DNA of 64,000 bases from JADKHC01 sp047600805 (GCA_047600805.1 JASGKG010000001.1:1054001-1118000); one strand, 5' to 3'. Counted from the first letter of the stretch, positions 43,285 through 52,918 are shown. Notes: a model not told the origin generated them from the letters alone. Translations and numbers: made by a program.

Positions 43285-43466
43285 AAGGAGGGGTACGGCG
43301 CTTTTTTTACAAATTGACAGTCATTTGTCAAAAAAAACCGCGGCTTCAGTGTAAAGTTTTTGCGCCAATGACTTGCGAACTGTGCTGGTCTGCAGCGCGA
43401 AAAAACTTGAAGCAAAGAGAGGCGGCGTGTGCTTTCGACTTCGTGCCCGACGTTACACCTCTTCTT

Positions 43467-44327
43467 ATGCTCGGGTTGCCCAAGGGCAGCCTTGAGGAAT
43501 CTACCAAAAATCTTTTCGCGAAAGCTGGTTGGAAAATTACCACGAGCTCGCGTTCTTACAAACCGGCGATCGACGATCCGGAGTTGGATGGTCGTTTTGT
43601 ACGCGCCCAAGAGGTAAGTCGTTATGTGGAACACGGTTTCTTTGATTGCGGCCTTACTGGTTATGATTGGATCAAAGAAAATGAATCTGACGTGGTGGAG
43701 GTTTGCGACTTGATCTACAGCAAAGCGTCGGTTCAGAAATCGCGCTGGGTTTTGTGCGTTCCTGAAGCGTCGTCCATCAAGTCCGCGCGAGATCTTGAAG
43801 GCAAACGCGTCGCCACGGAGTTGGTGAACACCGTGAAACGCTATTTCGCGGACAAAAAGGTAAATGCCCTCGTCGAGTTCTCGTGGGGCGCCACCGAGGT
43901 GAAGGTACCCGATCTGGTCGATGCGATTGTCGATATTACAGAGACCGGCAGTTCGCTTCGTGCGAACAAGCTGCGCATCGTCGACACGCTTCTCTACACC
44001 AATACCAAGCTCATCGCCAACAAAGCGAGTTGGGCGAACCCGGCTAAGCGCAAGAAGATCGAAACGATTGCGCTGTTGCTGATCGGTGCGCTCGAAGCCC
44101 AGAGCAAAGTTGGCCTGAAGATGAACGCTCCGAAAGCGTCTCTGGAAACGATCATCAAAGCCGTTCCATCGTTGCGTAACCCCACGGTTTCGCCGCTCAG
44201 CTCTCCGGAATGGGTCGCTCTGGAAACGATCATCGACGAAAACGTGGTGCGCGAAATCATACCTTTGTTGAAGTCCATGGGCGCGGAAGGCATCGTAGAA
44301 TACCCCCTGAACAAAGTGGTGTTTTAA
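43467..44327 (+). CDS. hisG: ATP phosphoribosyltransferase, first enzyme of histidine synthesis
   Basis: This 286-residue enzyme is of the long HisG form, which carries its own regulatory C-terminal domain and does not need HisZ. It joins ATP and PRPP to make phosphoribosyl-ATP. The start Met-Leu-Gly-Leu-Pro-Lys-Gly-Ser-Leu at 43467 fits the family; the frame is open from 43314. The PRPP-binding loop is Asp-Ala-Ile-Val-Asp-Ile-Thr-Glu-Thr-Gly. The C-terminal ~75 residues match the His-binding ACT-like domain. No other his genes are present. The aguB gene follows after 41 bp. Confidence 0.93.
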   Translation: MLGLPKGSLEESTKNLFAKAGWKITTSSRSYKPAIDDPELDGRFVRAQEVSRYVEHGFFDCGLTGYDWIKENESDVVEVCDLIYSKASVQKSRWVLCVPEASSIKSARDLEGKRVATELVNTVKRYFADKKVNALVEFSWGATEVKVPDLVDAIVDITETGSSLRANKLRIVDTLLYTNTKLIANKASWANPAKRKKIETIALLLIGALEAQSKVGLKMNAPKASLETIIKAVPSLRNPTVSPLSSPEWVALETIIDENVVREIIPLLKSMGAEGIVEYPLNKVVF

Positions 44328-44368
44328 CGGGTCTGCTCGGTCGCCGAGCAAAACACCGTCCCGCAACC

Positions 44369-45247
44369 ATGAGCAAGATCACCTTAGGCCTCTTGCAGCA
44401 CGCCTGTGTCGCCGATCCGGCGTCCAATCGCGAGAAAACGCTCGCGTTGGTGGCGCGTGCCGCGAAACAGGGTGCTCAAATCATCTGCACGCAGGAACTG
44501 TTCGCCTCAGAATATTTCTGCCAGAGCGAGGACTATAAAAACTTCGAACTGGCGGAAACGATTCCTGGGCCGAGCACACAGATGTTCCAACGTGTGGCGA
44601 AGGAACTCGGCGTGGTCATCGTTGCGTCGCTCTTTGAGCGTCGTACGCATGGCCTTTATCACAATACCGCAGCGGTGATTGATGCTGATGGCGCCTTGCT
44701 TGGCTGTTATCGCAAAGCTCACATCCCCGACGATCCGCTGTTCTACGAGAAGTTCTATTTCACGCCGGGCGACACCGGCTTTAAGGTCTGGCAAACGAAG
44801 TTCGCCAAGATCGGCGTGTTGATCTGTTGGGATCAATGGTATCCGGAGGCTGCACGGCTCACGGCCATGCAGGGCGCGGAGGTTCTGTTTTATCCCACAG
44901 CGATTGGTTGGCATCCGCGGGAAAAAGCTACACTTGGCGCGAAACAACACGGCGCGTGGGAAACGATTCAACGTTCGCACGCGGTGGCCAATGGCTGCTT
45001 TGTCGCGGCAGTCAATCGCATCGGTCACGAAGCTCCGGCGGGCGGCGATGGCATTGAATTTTGGGGGCAAAGTTTCGTTGCGGGCACGAGTGGGGAGATT
45101 TTGGCCAAGGCCAGCGTCGACAAAGAAGAAATCATCCTCAGCGAAATCGATCTTGCGCAAATCGACGATACGCGCACGCACTGGCCTTTCCTCCGCGACC
45201 GTCGCATCGATGTGTACGGTGAACTCACAAAGCGTTTTCTCGACTAA
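44369..45247 (+). CDS. aguB: N-carbamoylputrescine amidase
   Basis: This is a 292-residue nitrilase-superfamily hydrolase that cleaves N-carbamoylputrescine to putrescine, CO2 and ammonia. The catalytic triad is visible: Glu43 in Thr-Gln-Glu-Leu-Phe, Lys116 in Tyr-Arg-Lys-Ala-His-Ile-Pro, Cys153 in Ile-Cys-Trp-Asp-Gln-Trp. The start at 44369 directly precedes the first strand. The agmatine deiminase gene, which supplies its substrate, begins one base after the stop, so both steps of the agmatine route are in one operon. Confidence 0.95.
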   Translation: MSKITLGLLQHACVADPASNREKTLALVARAAKQGAQIICTQELFASEYFCQSEDYKNFELAETIPGPSTQMFQRVAKELGVVIVASLFERRTHGLYHNTAAVIDADGALLGCYRKAHIPDDPLFYEKFYFTPGDTGFKVWQTKFAKIGVLICWDQWYPEAARLTAMQGAEVLFYPTAIGWHPREKATLGAKQHGAWETIQRSHAVANGCFVAAVNRIGHEAPAGGDGIEFWGQSFVAGTSGEILAKASVDKEEIILSEIDLAQIDDTRTHWPFLRDRRIDVYGELTKRFLD

Positions 45248-45248
45248 G

Positions 45249-46292
45249 ATGGCCGCCCAAAAAATACCTTTGCAGTTGGGATTTCGCATGCCGGCCGAAT
45301 GGGAGCCGCAGGCAGCGATTTGGCTGTCGTGGCCGCATCGCAAGAAAACCTGGCCCAAGGCATACCATCCTATACCGGCAAAATTCGCCGAGATTGCCGC
45401 TGCGATCAGTCGCTTTGAACCGGTGCGCTTCAACGTTGCGCGTTCGTTGCATGCCGTTGCCCGGCGGGAATTGGACCGGGCGAAAGCAGACATGAGCCGG
45501 ATCGAGATTTTCGCCCATTCGACGGACGATGCCTGGTGCCGCGATCACGGCCCGATCTTCGTGAAGAACGATCGCACGGGCGAAATCGCGATCACGGATT
45601 GGCAGTTCAATGCCTGGGGCGGCAAATACCCGAAGTTCAAAGCGGACAATGGCATTCCTGCGAAAATTGCCGCCAAGCTCGGTCTGCGGCGTTTCGCTCA
45701 TCCCATGGTTCTCGAGGGTGGTTCGATCGAGGTGGATGGCAAAGGTGCTTTGCTGACCACCGAGGCATGTTTGCTGAACAAGAACCGCAATCCAGATCTG
45801 TCGCGTGAGCAGATCGAACGGGCCTTGCGCGAATTCCTCGGAGTGGAAACGATTTACTGGCTCGGCGACGGTATCGAAGGAGATGATACAGACGGGCACG
45901 TCGACGATCTGAGCCGTTTTACGCCAGCGGGAGGAATTATTACCGCCGTGGAGTCGAATGCAAAGGACGTGAATTACCGCGCGTTGCGTGAGAATTTGGA
46001 ACGTCTCAAAAGCCTCAGGACGCCAGCTGGGAAGAAATTCAAGATCATTGAGCTGCCGATGCCCAAGCCCTGCTTCAGCGGAGAGCAGCGGCTACCTGCG
46101 ACGTATGCGAACTACCTGGTTCTCAATGGTGCGGTTCTGATGCCGGCGTTTCGCCAGAAGAAACGCGACGCGGAAGCGCGTGAAATTCTCGCCGACTGCT
46201 TCCCGGATCGTGAGATCGTGCCGATCGATTGTCTCGACCTTGTGCTAGGGCGCGGTACTCTTCATTGCATCTCGCAACAGCAACCAGCCTGA
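45249..46292 (+). CDS. aguA: Agmatine deiminase
   Basis: This is a 347-residue enzyme that hydrolyses agmatine to N-carbamoylputrescine. It belongs to the peptidylarginine-deiminase-like fold. The likely catalytic residues are His217 and Asp219 in Asp-Gly-His-Val-Asp-Asp and Cys340 in Thr-Leu-His-Cys-Ile-Ser-Gln. The family motif Trp-Cys-Arg-Asp-His-Gly-Pro occurs at 96-102. It starts one base after aguB stops. No arginine decarboxylase is present in the window, so agmatine must come from elsewhere. Confidence 0.95.
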   Translation: MAAQKIPLQLGFRMPAEWEPQAAIWLSWPHRKKTWPKAYHPIPAKFAEIAAAISRFEPVRFNVARSLHAVARRELDRAKADMSRIEIFAHSTDDAWCRDHGPIFVKNDRTGEIAITDWQFNAWGGKYPKFKADNGIPAKIAAKLGLRRFAHPMVLEGGSIEVDGKGALLTTEACLLNKNRNPDLSREQIERALREFLGVETIYWLGDGIEGDDTDGHVDDLSRFTPAGGIITAVESNAKDVNYRALRENLERLKSLRTPAGKKFKIIELPMPKPCFSGEQRLPATYANYLVLNGAVLMPAFRQKKRDAEAREILADCFPDREIVPIDCLDLVLGRGTLHCISQQQPA

Positions 46293-46296
46293 ATTT

Positions 46297-46758
46297 GTGA
46301 AAAAAATTTCCCTCTTCCTTCTCCTCGTCGGAGCCCTCGCCTTTGTAGGATGTGAAACGGTTCGGAACGACATGAAGCAACGATTCACGCCCCCGCAATA
46401 CCAGCCGAAGGTGGTCGATGTGGATCAGCGCAAGGCCTACGAAATCGCGCGAGCGGTGCTGAAACGAATGGACTATCAATTTGAGCGTGGCGGTCCGGCT
46501 CAGGGGCTTATTCACGCGGTGGGACCGCTCGACGCGAGTGTCGCGGGTGGCCCGGGCACGGCTCGCCAGATTTGGTTCGATGCAAAATTCACAGCGATCC
46601 CTGAAGGCGGCACGCGAATCGAAGTGCTTTTCTCACGGATGGTGGAAGACGATTTCAACAAACGTCCGGGTCAGGGGTCTGTCGTTCCGTTGCGGGATTC
46701 TCCGCTTTACGAAGTCTTCTTCGGATACGTCGACGAAATGTTGAAGGCCGGTCGTTGA
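46297..46758 (+). CDS. Hypothetical lipoprotein
   Basis: This is a 153-residue putative lipoprotein starting with GTG, four bases after the aguA stop, and ending a probable hisG-aguB-aguA transcript. The signal peptide ends in Phe-Val-Gly-Cys (Cys19). The mature part resembles periplasmic beta-sandwich domains but no family is recognised. Confidence 0.7.
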   Translation: MKKISLFLLLVGALAFVGCETVRNDMKQRFTPPQYQPKVVDVDQRKAYEIARAVLKRMDYQFERGGPAQGLIHAVGPLDASVAGGPGTARQIWFDAKFTAIPEGGTRIEVLFSRMVEDDFNKRPGQGSVVPLRDSPLYEVFFGYVDEMLKAGR

Positions 46759-46831
46759 GGACGACTTTGTCGTCAAAATATCCCCAGAAATAGGCTTCGA
46801 CGCACACGCTAAAGGTGTTTTTCGCTGGGGA

Positions 46832-49087
46832 ATGCCCCAAGAATTACCCCTTCGGAAGAGTTCATTATTCAACGTTGTCGCTGGCGTTTCGTGCCTGGCC
46901 GTCCTCGCTGCGAGCCGACTGCTCGGCGCTTTCGGCCTGAACACAGCGGCAGACTATTACGAAGTCGATACAGGTGCAGGTCTGGTGTTTAGGGTTCGTC
47001 GCACTGATAATGGCTCCAGCACGCAATCGGCTGGCGACATCATGAGTCTGAAATGGAACGGTGTTGAATACCAAAACCAGTCGCGAGGTTCGCAAATCAC
47101 GTCCGGTTTCGACTATCTCTACACCGGCGTAAGCGCGGTGACGGTGGATGCGACGTCGATCAACACAGACTACGTCAAAATCACCGTTCAGGCGGGTAAT
47201 CTCACGCACTACTATATGGCGCGAAACGGTTATCCGCACATTTATATGGCGACCTATTTCACGACAGAGCCTGATATCCACGGACTGGTTCGTTATATCC
47301 TGCGCCTTTCATCTTCGCTTTTGCCCAATGGGCCGGCGCCGTCAGATATCCGCAACAACACCGGGGCGATCGAGAGCAGCGATATCTTTGGCATGGCTGA
47401 CGGAACGACTCGGTCAAAGCATTATTCGAATAACCGGCTGATCGACTGGAATTACATCGGCGCGACTGGAACGGGCGTGGGAATGTGGGTGGTGCGCGAT
47501 AACAACGAAGGCAACTCTGGCGGGCCGTTCTATCGCTGCTTGCTCAACCAGTGTACGGATACAGACCAGGAGATCACCTATATCGTCAACTATGGTGAAG
47601 CGCAGACCGAGACGCCTTTGCGCACCGGCATTTTGAACAGCTACACCTTTGTGGCGACCAGCGGCACGCCGCCGCCTGCTGTCGATACCTCATGGTTTGG
47701 AATCATGGGACTGACGGGCCATGTTGCCTCCGCCGGTCGAGGGCAGGTGAGCGCTGCGAGTATTTCGGGGCGCGATCTTGCTTACGAATATACGGTCGGT
47801 TTTGCTAATACCACGGCCCAGTATTGGGCGACGGCAGCCGACGCGGATGGTTCGTTTACTTGTTCGGGAATGCTGCCAGGCACTTACACGATGTCGGTGT
47901 ACAAAAACGAACTCGCCGTCCTCACCAAGACGGTGAGCGTGGTCGCCGGTAGCACGACATCGCTCGGTGCACTTGCGATTACGGAAGACCCGAGCGCGAC
48001 TCAGGCGCTTTGGCGCGTCGGAGATTGGGACGGCACGCCGAACGAATTCCTGAACGCCGATAAAATAACCACGATGCATCCACAAGACACGCGGCTTGCA
48101 CCATGGAATCCGGGAACGTACGTGATCGGAACGTCCAATTCGCGCACGGGGTTTCCCTGCTACCAGTGGAAAGACATCAATCTTAATCAATCGATTCAGT
48201 TCAACCTCACCGCCGATCAGGCGGCGGTGGCGCATACGGTACGAGTCGGAATAACCGCTGCTTACGCCGGAGCGCGACCGAAGATCACAGTGAATACTTG
48301 GTCGCCATCGAACCCCGCCGCGTCGACCCAGCCAAACACACGTACGCTGACGGTCGGGACTTATCGCGGCAACAACGTCGTCTATACGTTCACCGTGCCG
48401 GCGTCGGCTCTTGTGGTTGGAACCAACACGTTGACGGTATTTCCGATTAGTGGGACGACATCGACCGGGTATTTGAGTCCCGGATACAGTGTGGACTGCA
48501 TCGATATGGATGCGGTCGGCGTCGCGGCCGCGCAGCCCGTCATCGCAGTGCAACCGCAACCGTTGACCTATGCGCCTGTTGGCAGCGCGTTTTCCCTTTC
48601 TGTATCGGCGGTGGGCGGAGCTTTAAGTTACCAATGGAATCTGAACGGGGCTCCTGTTTCCGGGGCAAACAGTTCCGTGCTCTCGGTGGCGAATAGCGCT
48701 CAGTCCCACTACGGAACGTATACCGTGGTGGTTTCAAATTCGGCGGGCACGGTCACCAGCAACAACGCCGTGGTGCAACTCCCGGCTTCGTCCAGCTCGA
48801 GCAGTTCTTCCTCTTCGTCCAGCTCATCTAGCTCGTCTTCCAGCAGCTCCTCCTCCAGCAGCAGTTCCTCGTCTAGCAGCTCTTCGTCGGGTTCGTCGTC
48901 ATCCAGCAGTAGCAGTTCCTCTTCGAGCTCGAGTTCGTCCTCCTCGAGCAGCAGTTCCTCCTCGGGAAGTCCGAGCGGAGCCCCGTCGCCCGCAGGCGGC
49001 GGAGGCGGCGGTGCGTTGCCGGTTTGGTTCGTAATGACGATGGCCGGGCTGTTCGCCTTGCGTGCTCGCCGGAACTTTCAGCGGTAA
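46832..49087 (+). CDS. Rhamnogalacturonan lyase (PL4-like) with Ig-like domain, poly-Ser linker and C-terminal anchor
   Basis: This 751-residue exported enzyme probably cleaves the rhamnogalacturonan I backbone of pectin. After an N-terminal signal segment, residues ~40-290 have the PL4 look: Asp-Thr-Gly-Ala-Gly-Leu-Val-Phe, Gly-Met-Trp-Val-Val-Arg-Asp-Asn-Asn-Glu, Ser-Gly-Gly-Pro-Phe. An FnIII-like and a carbohydrate-binding-like domain (Asp-Trp-Asp-Gly-Thr-Pro) follow, then an Ig-like domain (~575-640). About 60 residues of Ser with few Gly lead to a Gly-rich block and the end Val-Trp-Phe-Val-Met-Thr-Met-Ala-Gly-Leu plus Arg residues. The gene at 19215 ends likewise. Confidence 0.85.
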   Translation: MPQELPLRKSSLFNVVAGVSCLAVLAASRLLGAFGLNTAADYYEVDTGAGLVFRVRRTDNGSSTQSAGDIMSLKWNGVEYQNQSRGSQITSGFDYLYTGVSAVTVDATSINTDYVKITVQAGNLTHYYMARNGYPHIYMATYFTTEPDIHGLVRYILRLSSSLLPNGPAPSDIRNNTGAIESSDIFGMADGTTRSKHYSNNRLIDWNYIGATGTGVGMWVVRDNNEGNSGGPFYRCLLNQCTDTDQEITYIVNYGEAQTETPLRTGILNSYTFVATSGTPPPAVDTSWFGIMGLTGHVASAGRGQVSAASISGRDLAYEYTVGFANTTAQYWATAADADGSFTCSGMLPGTYTMSVYKNELAVLTKTVSVVAGSTTSLGALAITEDPSATQALWRVGDWDGTPNEFLNADKITTMHPQDTRLAPWNPGTYVIGTSNSRTGFPCYQWKDINLNQSIQFNLTADQAAVAHTVRVGITAAYAGARPKITVNTWSPSNPAASTQPNTRTLTVGTYRGNNVVYTFTVPASALVVGTNTLTVFPISGTTSTGYLSPGYSVDCIDMDAVGVAAAQPVIAVQPQPLTYAPVGSAFSLSVSAVGGALSYQWNLNGAPVSGANSSVLSVANSAQSHYGTYTVVVSNSAGTVTSNNAVVQLPASSSSSSSSSSSSSSSSSSSSSSSSSSSSSSSSSSGSSSSSSSSSSSSSSSSSSSSSSSSGSPSGAPSPAGGGGGGALPVWFVMTMAGLFALRARRNFQR

Positions 49088-49164
49088 CCTGCGAAGTTGG
49101 CGTCGCCGCTTTGAGCATTGACGCTCGGCGGCGAAAGGCGTGTGCATGGGGGCCTGATTTCTCC

Positions 49165-49848
49165 ATGAATATTGCACCACTTGGAGACGCCGCGTTGTTG
49201 ATCACCGTGGGTGATGATGTCATTCGCGTTCGCGAGACCGTGGCTCTTTTGAAACAGGCAAACGTTGAGGGAATTCGCGAAATCGTGCCGGCGTACAGCA
49301 CAGTCGCGGTTTACTACGATCCTGTCCTCTGGGCCAAAAACGAAGGTACGTCGCCGTTTGCGACGTTTGTTGAAACGATCAACGGCGTACTGGAGTCGCA
49401 GCGAATTACCCTGAACCAGTCCGCAGCGCGCGAGAGAATCATTCCCGTTTGTTACGGTGGAAAATTTGGGCCGGATTTGAGCGACCTTGCCGCCAGCAAA
49501 AATCTTGCTGCAGACGAAGTGATCGCGCTGCACAGCGGCGCCACCTATGAGGTTAGGGCGATCGGTTTCTCTCCGGGCTTTCCTTATCTTGCCGGTTTGC
49601 CGGAGGCGTTGCACGTGCCGCGACGGGCGAGTCCGCGCGTAACAGTTCCCTCGGGCAGCGTGGCCATCGGCGGCGCGCAAGCCGGTATTTACACGTTGGA
49701 TACTCCGGGCGGGTGGCATATTTTGGGACGAACGCCGATCCGATTGTTCAACCCGGTCGAACCGGAGCCCGCACTGCTGCAAGTGGGAGACAAAGTCCGC
49801 TTTGTGCCGATCACGCCCGCCGAATTCGAGGAGTATCAAAAACAATGA
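49165..49848 (+). CDS. pxpB: 5-oxoprolinase subunit B
   Basis: This 227-residue protein is of the KipI / allophanate-hydrolase-subunit-1 family. With PxpC and PxpA it forms the ATP-dependent 5-oxoprolinase that opens 5-oxo-L-proline to glutamate. The family motif Ala-Ile-Gly-Phe-Ser-Pro-Gly-Phe-Pro-Tyr-Leu and Pro-Gly-Gly-Trp-His-Ile-Leu-Gly-Arg-Thr are present. The ATG at 49165 matches the usual start (Leu-Gly-Asp-Ala-Ala-Leu). Its stop overlaps the pxpC start (ATGA). Confidence 0.93.
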   Translation: MNIAPLGDAALLITVGDDVIRVRETVALLKQANVEGIREIVPAYSTVAVYYDPVLWAKNEGTSPFATFVETINGVLESQRITLNQSAARERIIPVCYGGKFGPDLSDLAASKNLAADEVIALHSGATYEVRAIGFSPGFPYLAGLPEALHVPRRASPRVTVPSGSVAIGGAQAGIYTLDTPGGWHILGRTPIRLFNPVEPEPALLQVGDKVRFVPITPAEFEEYQKQ

Positions 49849-50807
49849 CGACTCCGTTCCATTTCTCCGTCGAGGTCGTGAGACCTGGCGCGCTGACGAC
49901 TGTGCAGGATCTCGGGCGTACGGCGTCGTTGAGCGCTGGCGTACCGGTCGGCGGCGCCTTGGATAGGCTTGCGGCAAGAATCGCGAACATGTTGGTGGGA
50001 AATCCGGACACCGCGGCCGTGCTCGAAACGACGATGGGGGGACCGGTCCTTGCCTTTAGTGCTGATACGTTGGTATCGGTTTGTGGAGCGCGGTTCACAG
50101 GCGTTCCCGCCTGGCAGCCGTTTCTGGTGAAGGGCGGTGAGGCGATCGATTTGAGTGAAATCGAGTCGGGTTATCACGGTTATATAGCGATTGCCGGTGG
50201 ATTCGCGGTGCCGCTTGTCATGGGCAGCGCGAGCACGTACCTCCGCGCCGCTCTCGGAGGGCATGCAGGTCGGGCTCTGCGAAAAGGTGATCTGTTGAGA
50301 ACCTATGCGCCGGCGAAAAAGCTTCCCACGGATCTCGACCACTGGCGCGTTTCACCGAGCTTGCTTCCGGCCTATTCCACACAGCCGATTGTGAGGATCG
50401 TCCGGGGTGCGCAGTGGGCATGGTTTTCGGAGGAGTCGCAATATCACCTCGTGGAAGGGCGTTACAGCGTTCTGCCGAAATCGGATCGGATGGGACAGAG
50501 GTTGATCGGCGCGCAGCTCAAGCTCCGCGAGCCTCGGGAAATGCTCTCGGAACCGGTGGCTTTTGGTTCGGTTCAGGTGCCGCCGGAAGGGCAGCCGATC
50601 GTTTTGATGGCGGATAGGCAGACGATCGGTGGTTATCCGCGGATCGCCGAAGTGATTTCGGTCGATTTGCCGCTGGTCGCACAGCTCCGACCCGGGGAAC
50701 GGCTCCTGTTCAGTTTGGTTTCGCTGGCGGAAGCGCAGGCGCTTTACCTTGCGGAAGAGCACGCGCTTGGGCATTTGCACGAAGGGCTCTTGGAAAAATT
50801 CGCGTGA
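49845..50807 (+). CDS. pxpC: 5-oxoprolinase subunit C (biotin-dependent carboxyltransferase-like)
   Basis: This is a 320-residue KipA / allophanate-hydrolase-subunit-2 family protein. Typical features are Val-Val-Arg-Pro-Gly-Ala-Leu-Thr-Thr-Val-Gln-Asp at the N-terminus, Gly-Val-Pro-Val-Gly-Gly-Ala-Leu-Asp, and Ser-Asp-Arg-Met-Gly-Gln-Arg-Leu. The start ATG overlaps the pxpB stop and the stop overlaps the pxpA start (GTGA), so translation of the three genes is coupled. Confidence 0.93.
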   Translation: MTTPFHFSVEVVRPGALTTVQDLGRTASLSAGVPVGGALDRLAARIANMLVGNPDTAAVLETTMGGPVLAFSADTLVSVCGARFTGVPAWQPFLVKGGEAIDLSEIESGYHGYIAIAGGFAVPLVMGSASTYLRAALGGHAGRALRKGDLLRTYAPAKKLPTDLDHWRVSPSLLPAYSTQPIVRIVRGAQWAWFSEESQYHLVEGRYSVLPKSDRMGQRLIGAQLKLREPREMLSEPVAFGSVQVPPEGQPIVLMADRQTIGGYPRIAEVISVDLPLVAQLRPGERLLFSLVSLAEAQALYLAEEHALGHLHEGLLEKFA

Positions 50808-51553
50808 CGCCGGTCATCGACCTCAACTGCGATCTCGGCGAAGGCGCGGGCCAGGATGCCTCGCTGATGCCGCTGATTTCGTCGGCCAACATTGCTTGCG
50901 GCGGGCACGCCGGTGACCAAGCGACCATGCGCGAAACGTTGCGGCTGGCCCAGGCGCATTGGGTTTCTGCGGGAGCGCATCCTGGATACGAGGATCGCGA
51001 GAATTTTGGGCGCAACGAAATCAAAATGGACGCCGATGACGTGTACGCGCTGGTGAAGCGTCAGGTCGAAACGTTGAAGTTTATTGCCGACGACATGGGT
51101 GTGGCGCTCACCCACGTGAAGCCCCACGGCGCGTTGTATAATGTGGCGGCTCGCGATCCGATGGTGGCGAAGGCCGTTGCGGAGGCGGTGCGCGCCTGTG
51201 GAAAGCACCTGGTTTTGTTCGGCCTCTCCGGGAGCGAGTTGGTCCGCGCCGGATTCGCGGCCGGGTTGCACGTGGCCAACGAGGTCTTTGCCGATCGCGT
51301 GTATCAAGCCGATGGTTCGCTTGTGCCGCGATCACAAGCTGGCTCCGTGCACACGAGCGAGGAGGCGATGATTGCGCAAGTGCTCGACATGGTGGAGCGC
51401 GGCGTGGTGAGAACACGCGAAGGTTTCGATGTTTCGGTGAAAGCCGACACGATCTGCCTGCACGGCGATGGAGCGCACGCGGTCGCGTTCGCGAAAAAGA
51501 TCCGCCAAGCGCTCAAAGATGCTGGCGTGGCCGTGAAACGATTCGGCGGCTAA
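50804..51553 (+). CDS. pxpA: 5-oxoprolinase subunit A (LamB/YcsF family)
   Basis: This 249-residue protein of the LamB/YcsF family begins with the motif Ile-Asp-Leu-Asn-Cys-Asp-Leu-Gly-Glu-Gly and has Ser-Ala-Asn-Ile-Ala-Cys-Gly-Gly-His-Ala-Gly and Lys-Pro-His-Gly-Ala-Leu-Tyr. It starts with GTG, overlapping the pxpC stop by four bases, and is the last gene of the pxpBCA operon. Confidence 0.95.
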   Translation: MTPVIDLNCDLGEGAGQDASLMPLISSANIACGGHAGDQATMRETLRLAQAHWVSAGAHPGYEDRENFGRNEIKMDADDVYALVKRQVETLKFIADDMGVALTHVKPHGALYNVAARDPMVAKAVAEAVRACGKHLVLFGLSGSELVRAGFAAGLHVANEVFADRVYQADGSLVPRSQAGSVHTSEEAMIAQVLDMVERGVVRTREGFDVSVKADTICLHGDGAHAVAFAKKIRQALKDAGVAVKRFGG

Positions 51554-51592
51554 AACACCGTCCGCCTCGGGCATACGCGTGGGGCGATCCAA

Positions 51593-52432
51593 CTAGGCTT
51601 TGGCGGCGGGCGTATTCAACGGCTTGTTACGCCGTCCGATCACGATCAATGTGACACCGGCAACGAGCACGAAGATCGAATAGAAAGTGCCGCGGCTGAG
51701 ACCGAAGAGCAGCGTGACGTCCTGGTCGGGCTCGCGGAAGAGTTCGCAAAAAACGCGCGCGAAGCCGTAGCCGAGGAGAAACTCTCCGGTGAGCTGGCCC
51801 GGGTGGAGCTGAACTACTTTGTTGCGCCAAAGGCGATGTTGCAGATAGGCGAGCAGCAACGCTCCTTCGAAAAATGCCTCGTAAAGCTGCGACGGATGCC
51901 GTGGAACGACCGGCCAGGGACTTTCCGGGAAAAGCACGGCCCAACGCACGGTGGTTTCCTTGCCCCAAAGCTCGCCGTTGATGAAGTTGGCAATGCGGCC
52001 GAGCATCAGCCCGAGAGGCGCCGCCGAAACGACGATGTCGGAAAGATGGAGAAACGGGATCTTTTGCACGCGAGCGTACCAAGCCATCGCGATGGCCACG
52101 CCGATAAATCCGCCGTGGCTCGCCATGCCGCCTTCCCAAACGCGAAAGAAAACCAGCGGGTCATGAAGGAGATCCTGCGGATGATAAAATAGAAACGAAC
52201 CAAGCCGTCCCCCCACCATAACGCCCACGACGAGCGCGACGATCAGGTCCCAGGATTTTTCGGCGGGCAAAAGGGAGATGCCTTTTTTCGCGTATTTCTG
52301 AAAAAGCCAGACGCCCCCCACGAAGCCGGTCACATAGGCCAACCCGTACCAGCGCACGCCGATTGTTTCCGTGAAGCGCAGGAACGGAACGAAAGGGCTC
52401 AGGTGGTGGGTCCAGTAGGCGAGTGGCAGCAT
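51593..52432 (-). CDS. lgt: Prolipoprotein diacylglyceryl transferase
   Basis: This is a 279-residue inner-membrane enzyme with about seven helices. It moves diacylglycerol from phosphatidylglycerol to the lipobox Cys of prolipoproteins. The signature Gly-Arg-Ile-Ala-Asn-Phe-Ile-Asn-Gly-Glu-Leu-Trp-Gly is intact, as are Ala-Ser-His-Gly-Gly-Phe and Pro-Ser-Gln-Leu-Tyr-Glu. It would process the several lipoproteins in this window. It faces the pxp operon tail to tail. Confidence 0.95.
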   Translation of the reverse strand: MLPLAYWTHHLSPFVPFLRFTETIGVRWYGLAYVTGFVGGVWLFQKYAKKGISLLPAEKSWDLIVALVVGVMVGGRLGSFLFYHPQDLLHDPLVFFRVWEGGMASHGGFIGVAIAMAWYARVQKIPFLHLSDIVVSAAPLGLMLGRIANFINGELWGKETTVRWAVLFPESPWPVVPRHPSQLYEAFFEGALLLAYLQHRLWRNKVVQLHPGQLTGEFLLGYGFARVFCELFREPDQDVTLLFGLSRGTFYSIFVLVAGVTLIVIGRRNKPLNTPAAKA

Positions 52433-52832
52433 GGCTTTATTTCAGCCGGTCAAAATGAAGGTTTTTTCCTCGAAGACCAGCTGCAATCCGGCGCCCGAAA
52501 AGGAGAAGTCGCTGAGCTTTCAACGAGAAAGCGTTGTCGCCGAGTCGGCCGGAAAGAGAACATTAAGCCAGAGCCTTCACTCATCCCGTACCGGGATATT
52601 CCGGAATCAGGATGTTTGCGCCCGTGCGCCTGAAATAGTCGAAAACTTCCTGACTGCCTGCGAGACACATCCAATTCGCGTAGAAGAAAACGACAGTCGG
52701 CCCCGGGGGCTCGTCCCACTCCGCCTGGGCCAGAGCCTACTTCGAGCAACGCAAAGCCGCCGGCCATGGCTTCCAAAAAAGCTGCGTGAAATCATCTCAC
52801 TTTTTGTCGACGGATCACCTCAGAGCTAAGGT
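52433..52832. other. Intergenic interval
   Basis: No gene is supported in these 400 bases. Open frames of 100-130 codons exist on both strands, but they overlap each other and have no domain, signal or start context. The lgt promoter should lie near 52433-52500. Confidence 0.5.
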
Positions 52833-52915
52833 GAGCCACGACTGTGGCCGGCGCGACGCGTGCCCCGCACGCGGCGTGACGGACATAGGCGTTGTGCTCT
52901 AGCGTCTGGTTCGGC
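52833..52915 (-). repeat. attC-like repeat at isolated cassette
   Basis: The minus strand starts GCCGAACCAGACGCTAGAGC, which matches the start of the short copy at 3291-3336 and of copy 2, and continues with CATGTCCGTCACGCC-like sequence (TATGTCCGTCACGCC). The inner part differs, having CGTGCGGGGCACG and ending GTGGCTCACC. It follows the stop codon of the 52919-53329 gene by three bases. The far GTTNGGC box is not seen. Confidence 0.55.
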
Positions 52916-52918
52916 TCC

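Noticed and set aside
44334..44350. TGCTCGG / CCGAGCA hairpin between hisG and aguB as terminator
   Set aside because: There is no T-tract, and the next gene starts 18 bp later; it may be a minor leader hairpin.
46760..46774. GACGAC / GTCGTC hairpin after the lipoprotein gene as terminator
   Set aside because: The stem is only six bases and is followed by AAAATA, not T residues.
52431..52829. Frames of 132 (plus) and 108 (minus) codons after lgt
   Set aside because: They overlap on opposite strands, and neither has a signal peptide, domain or plausible start.
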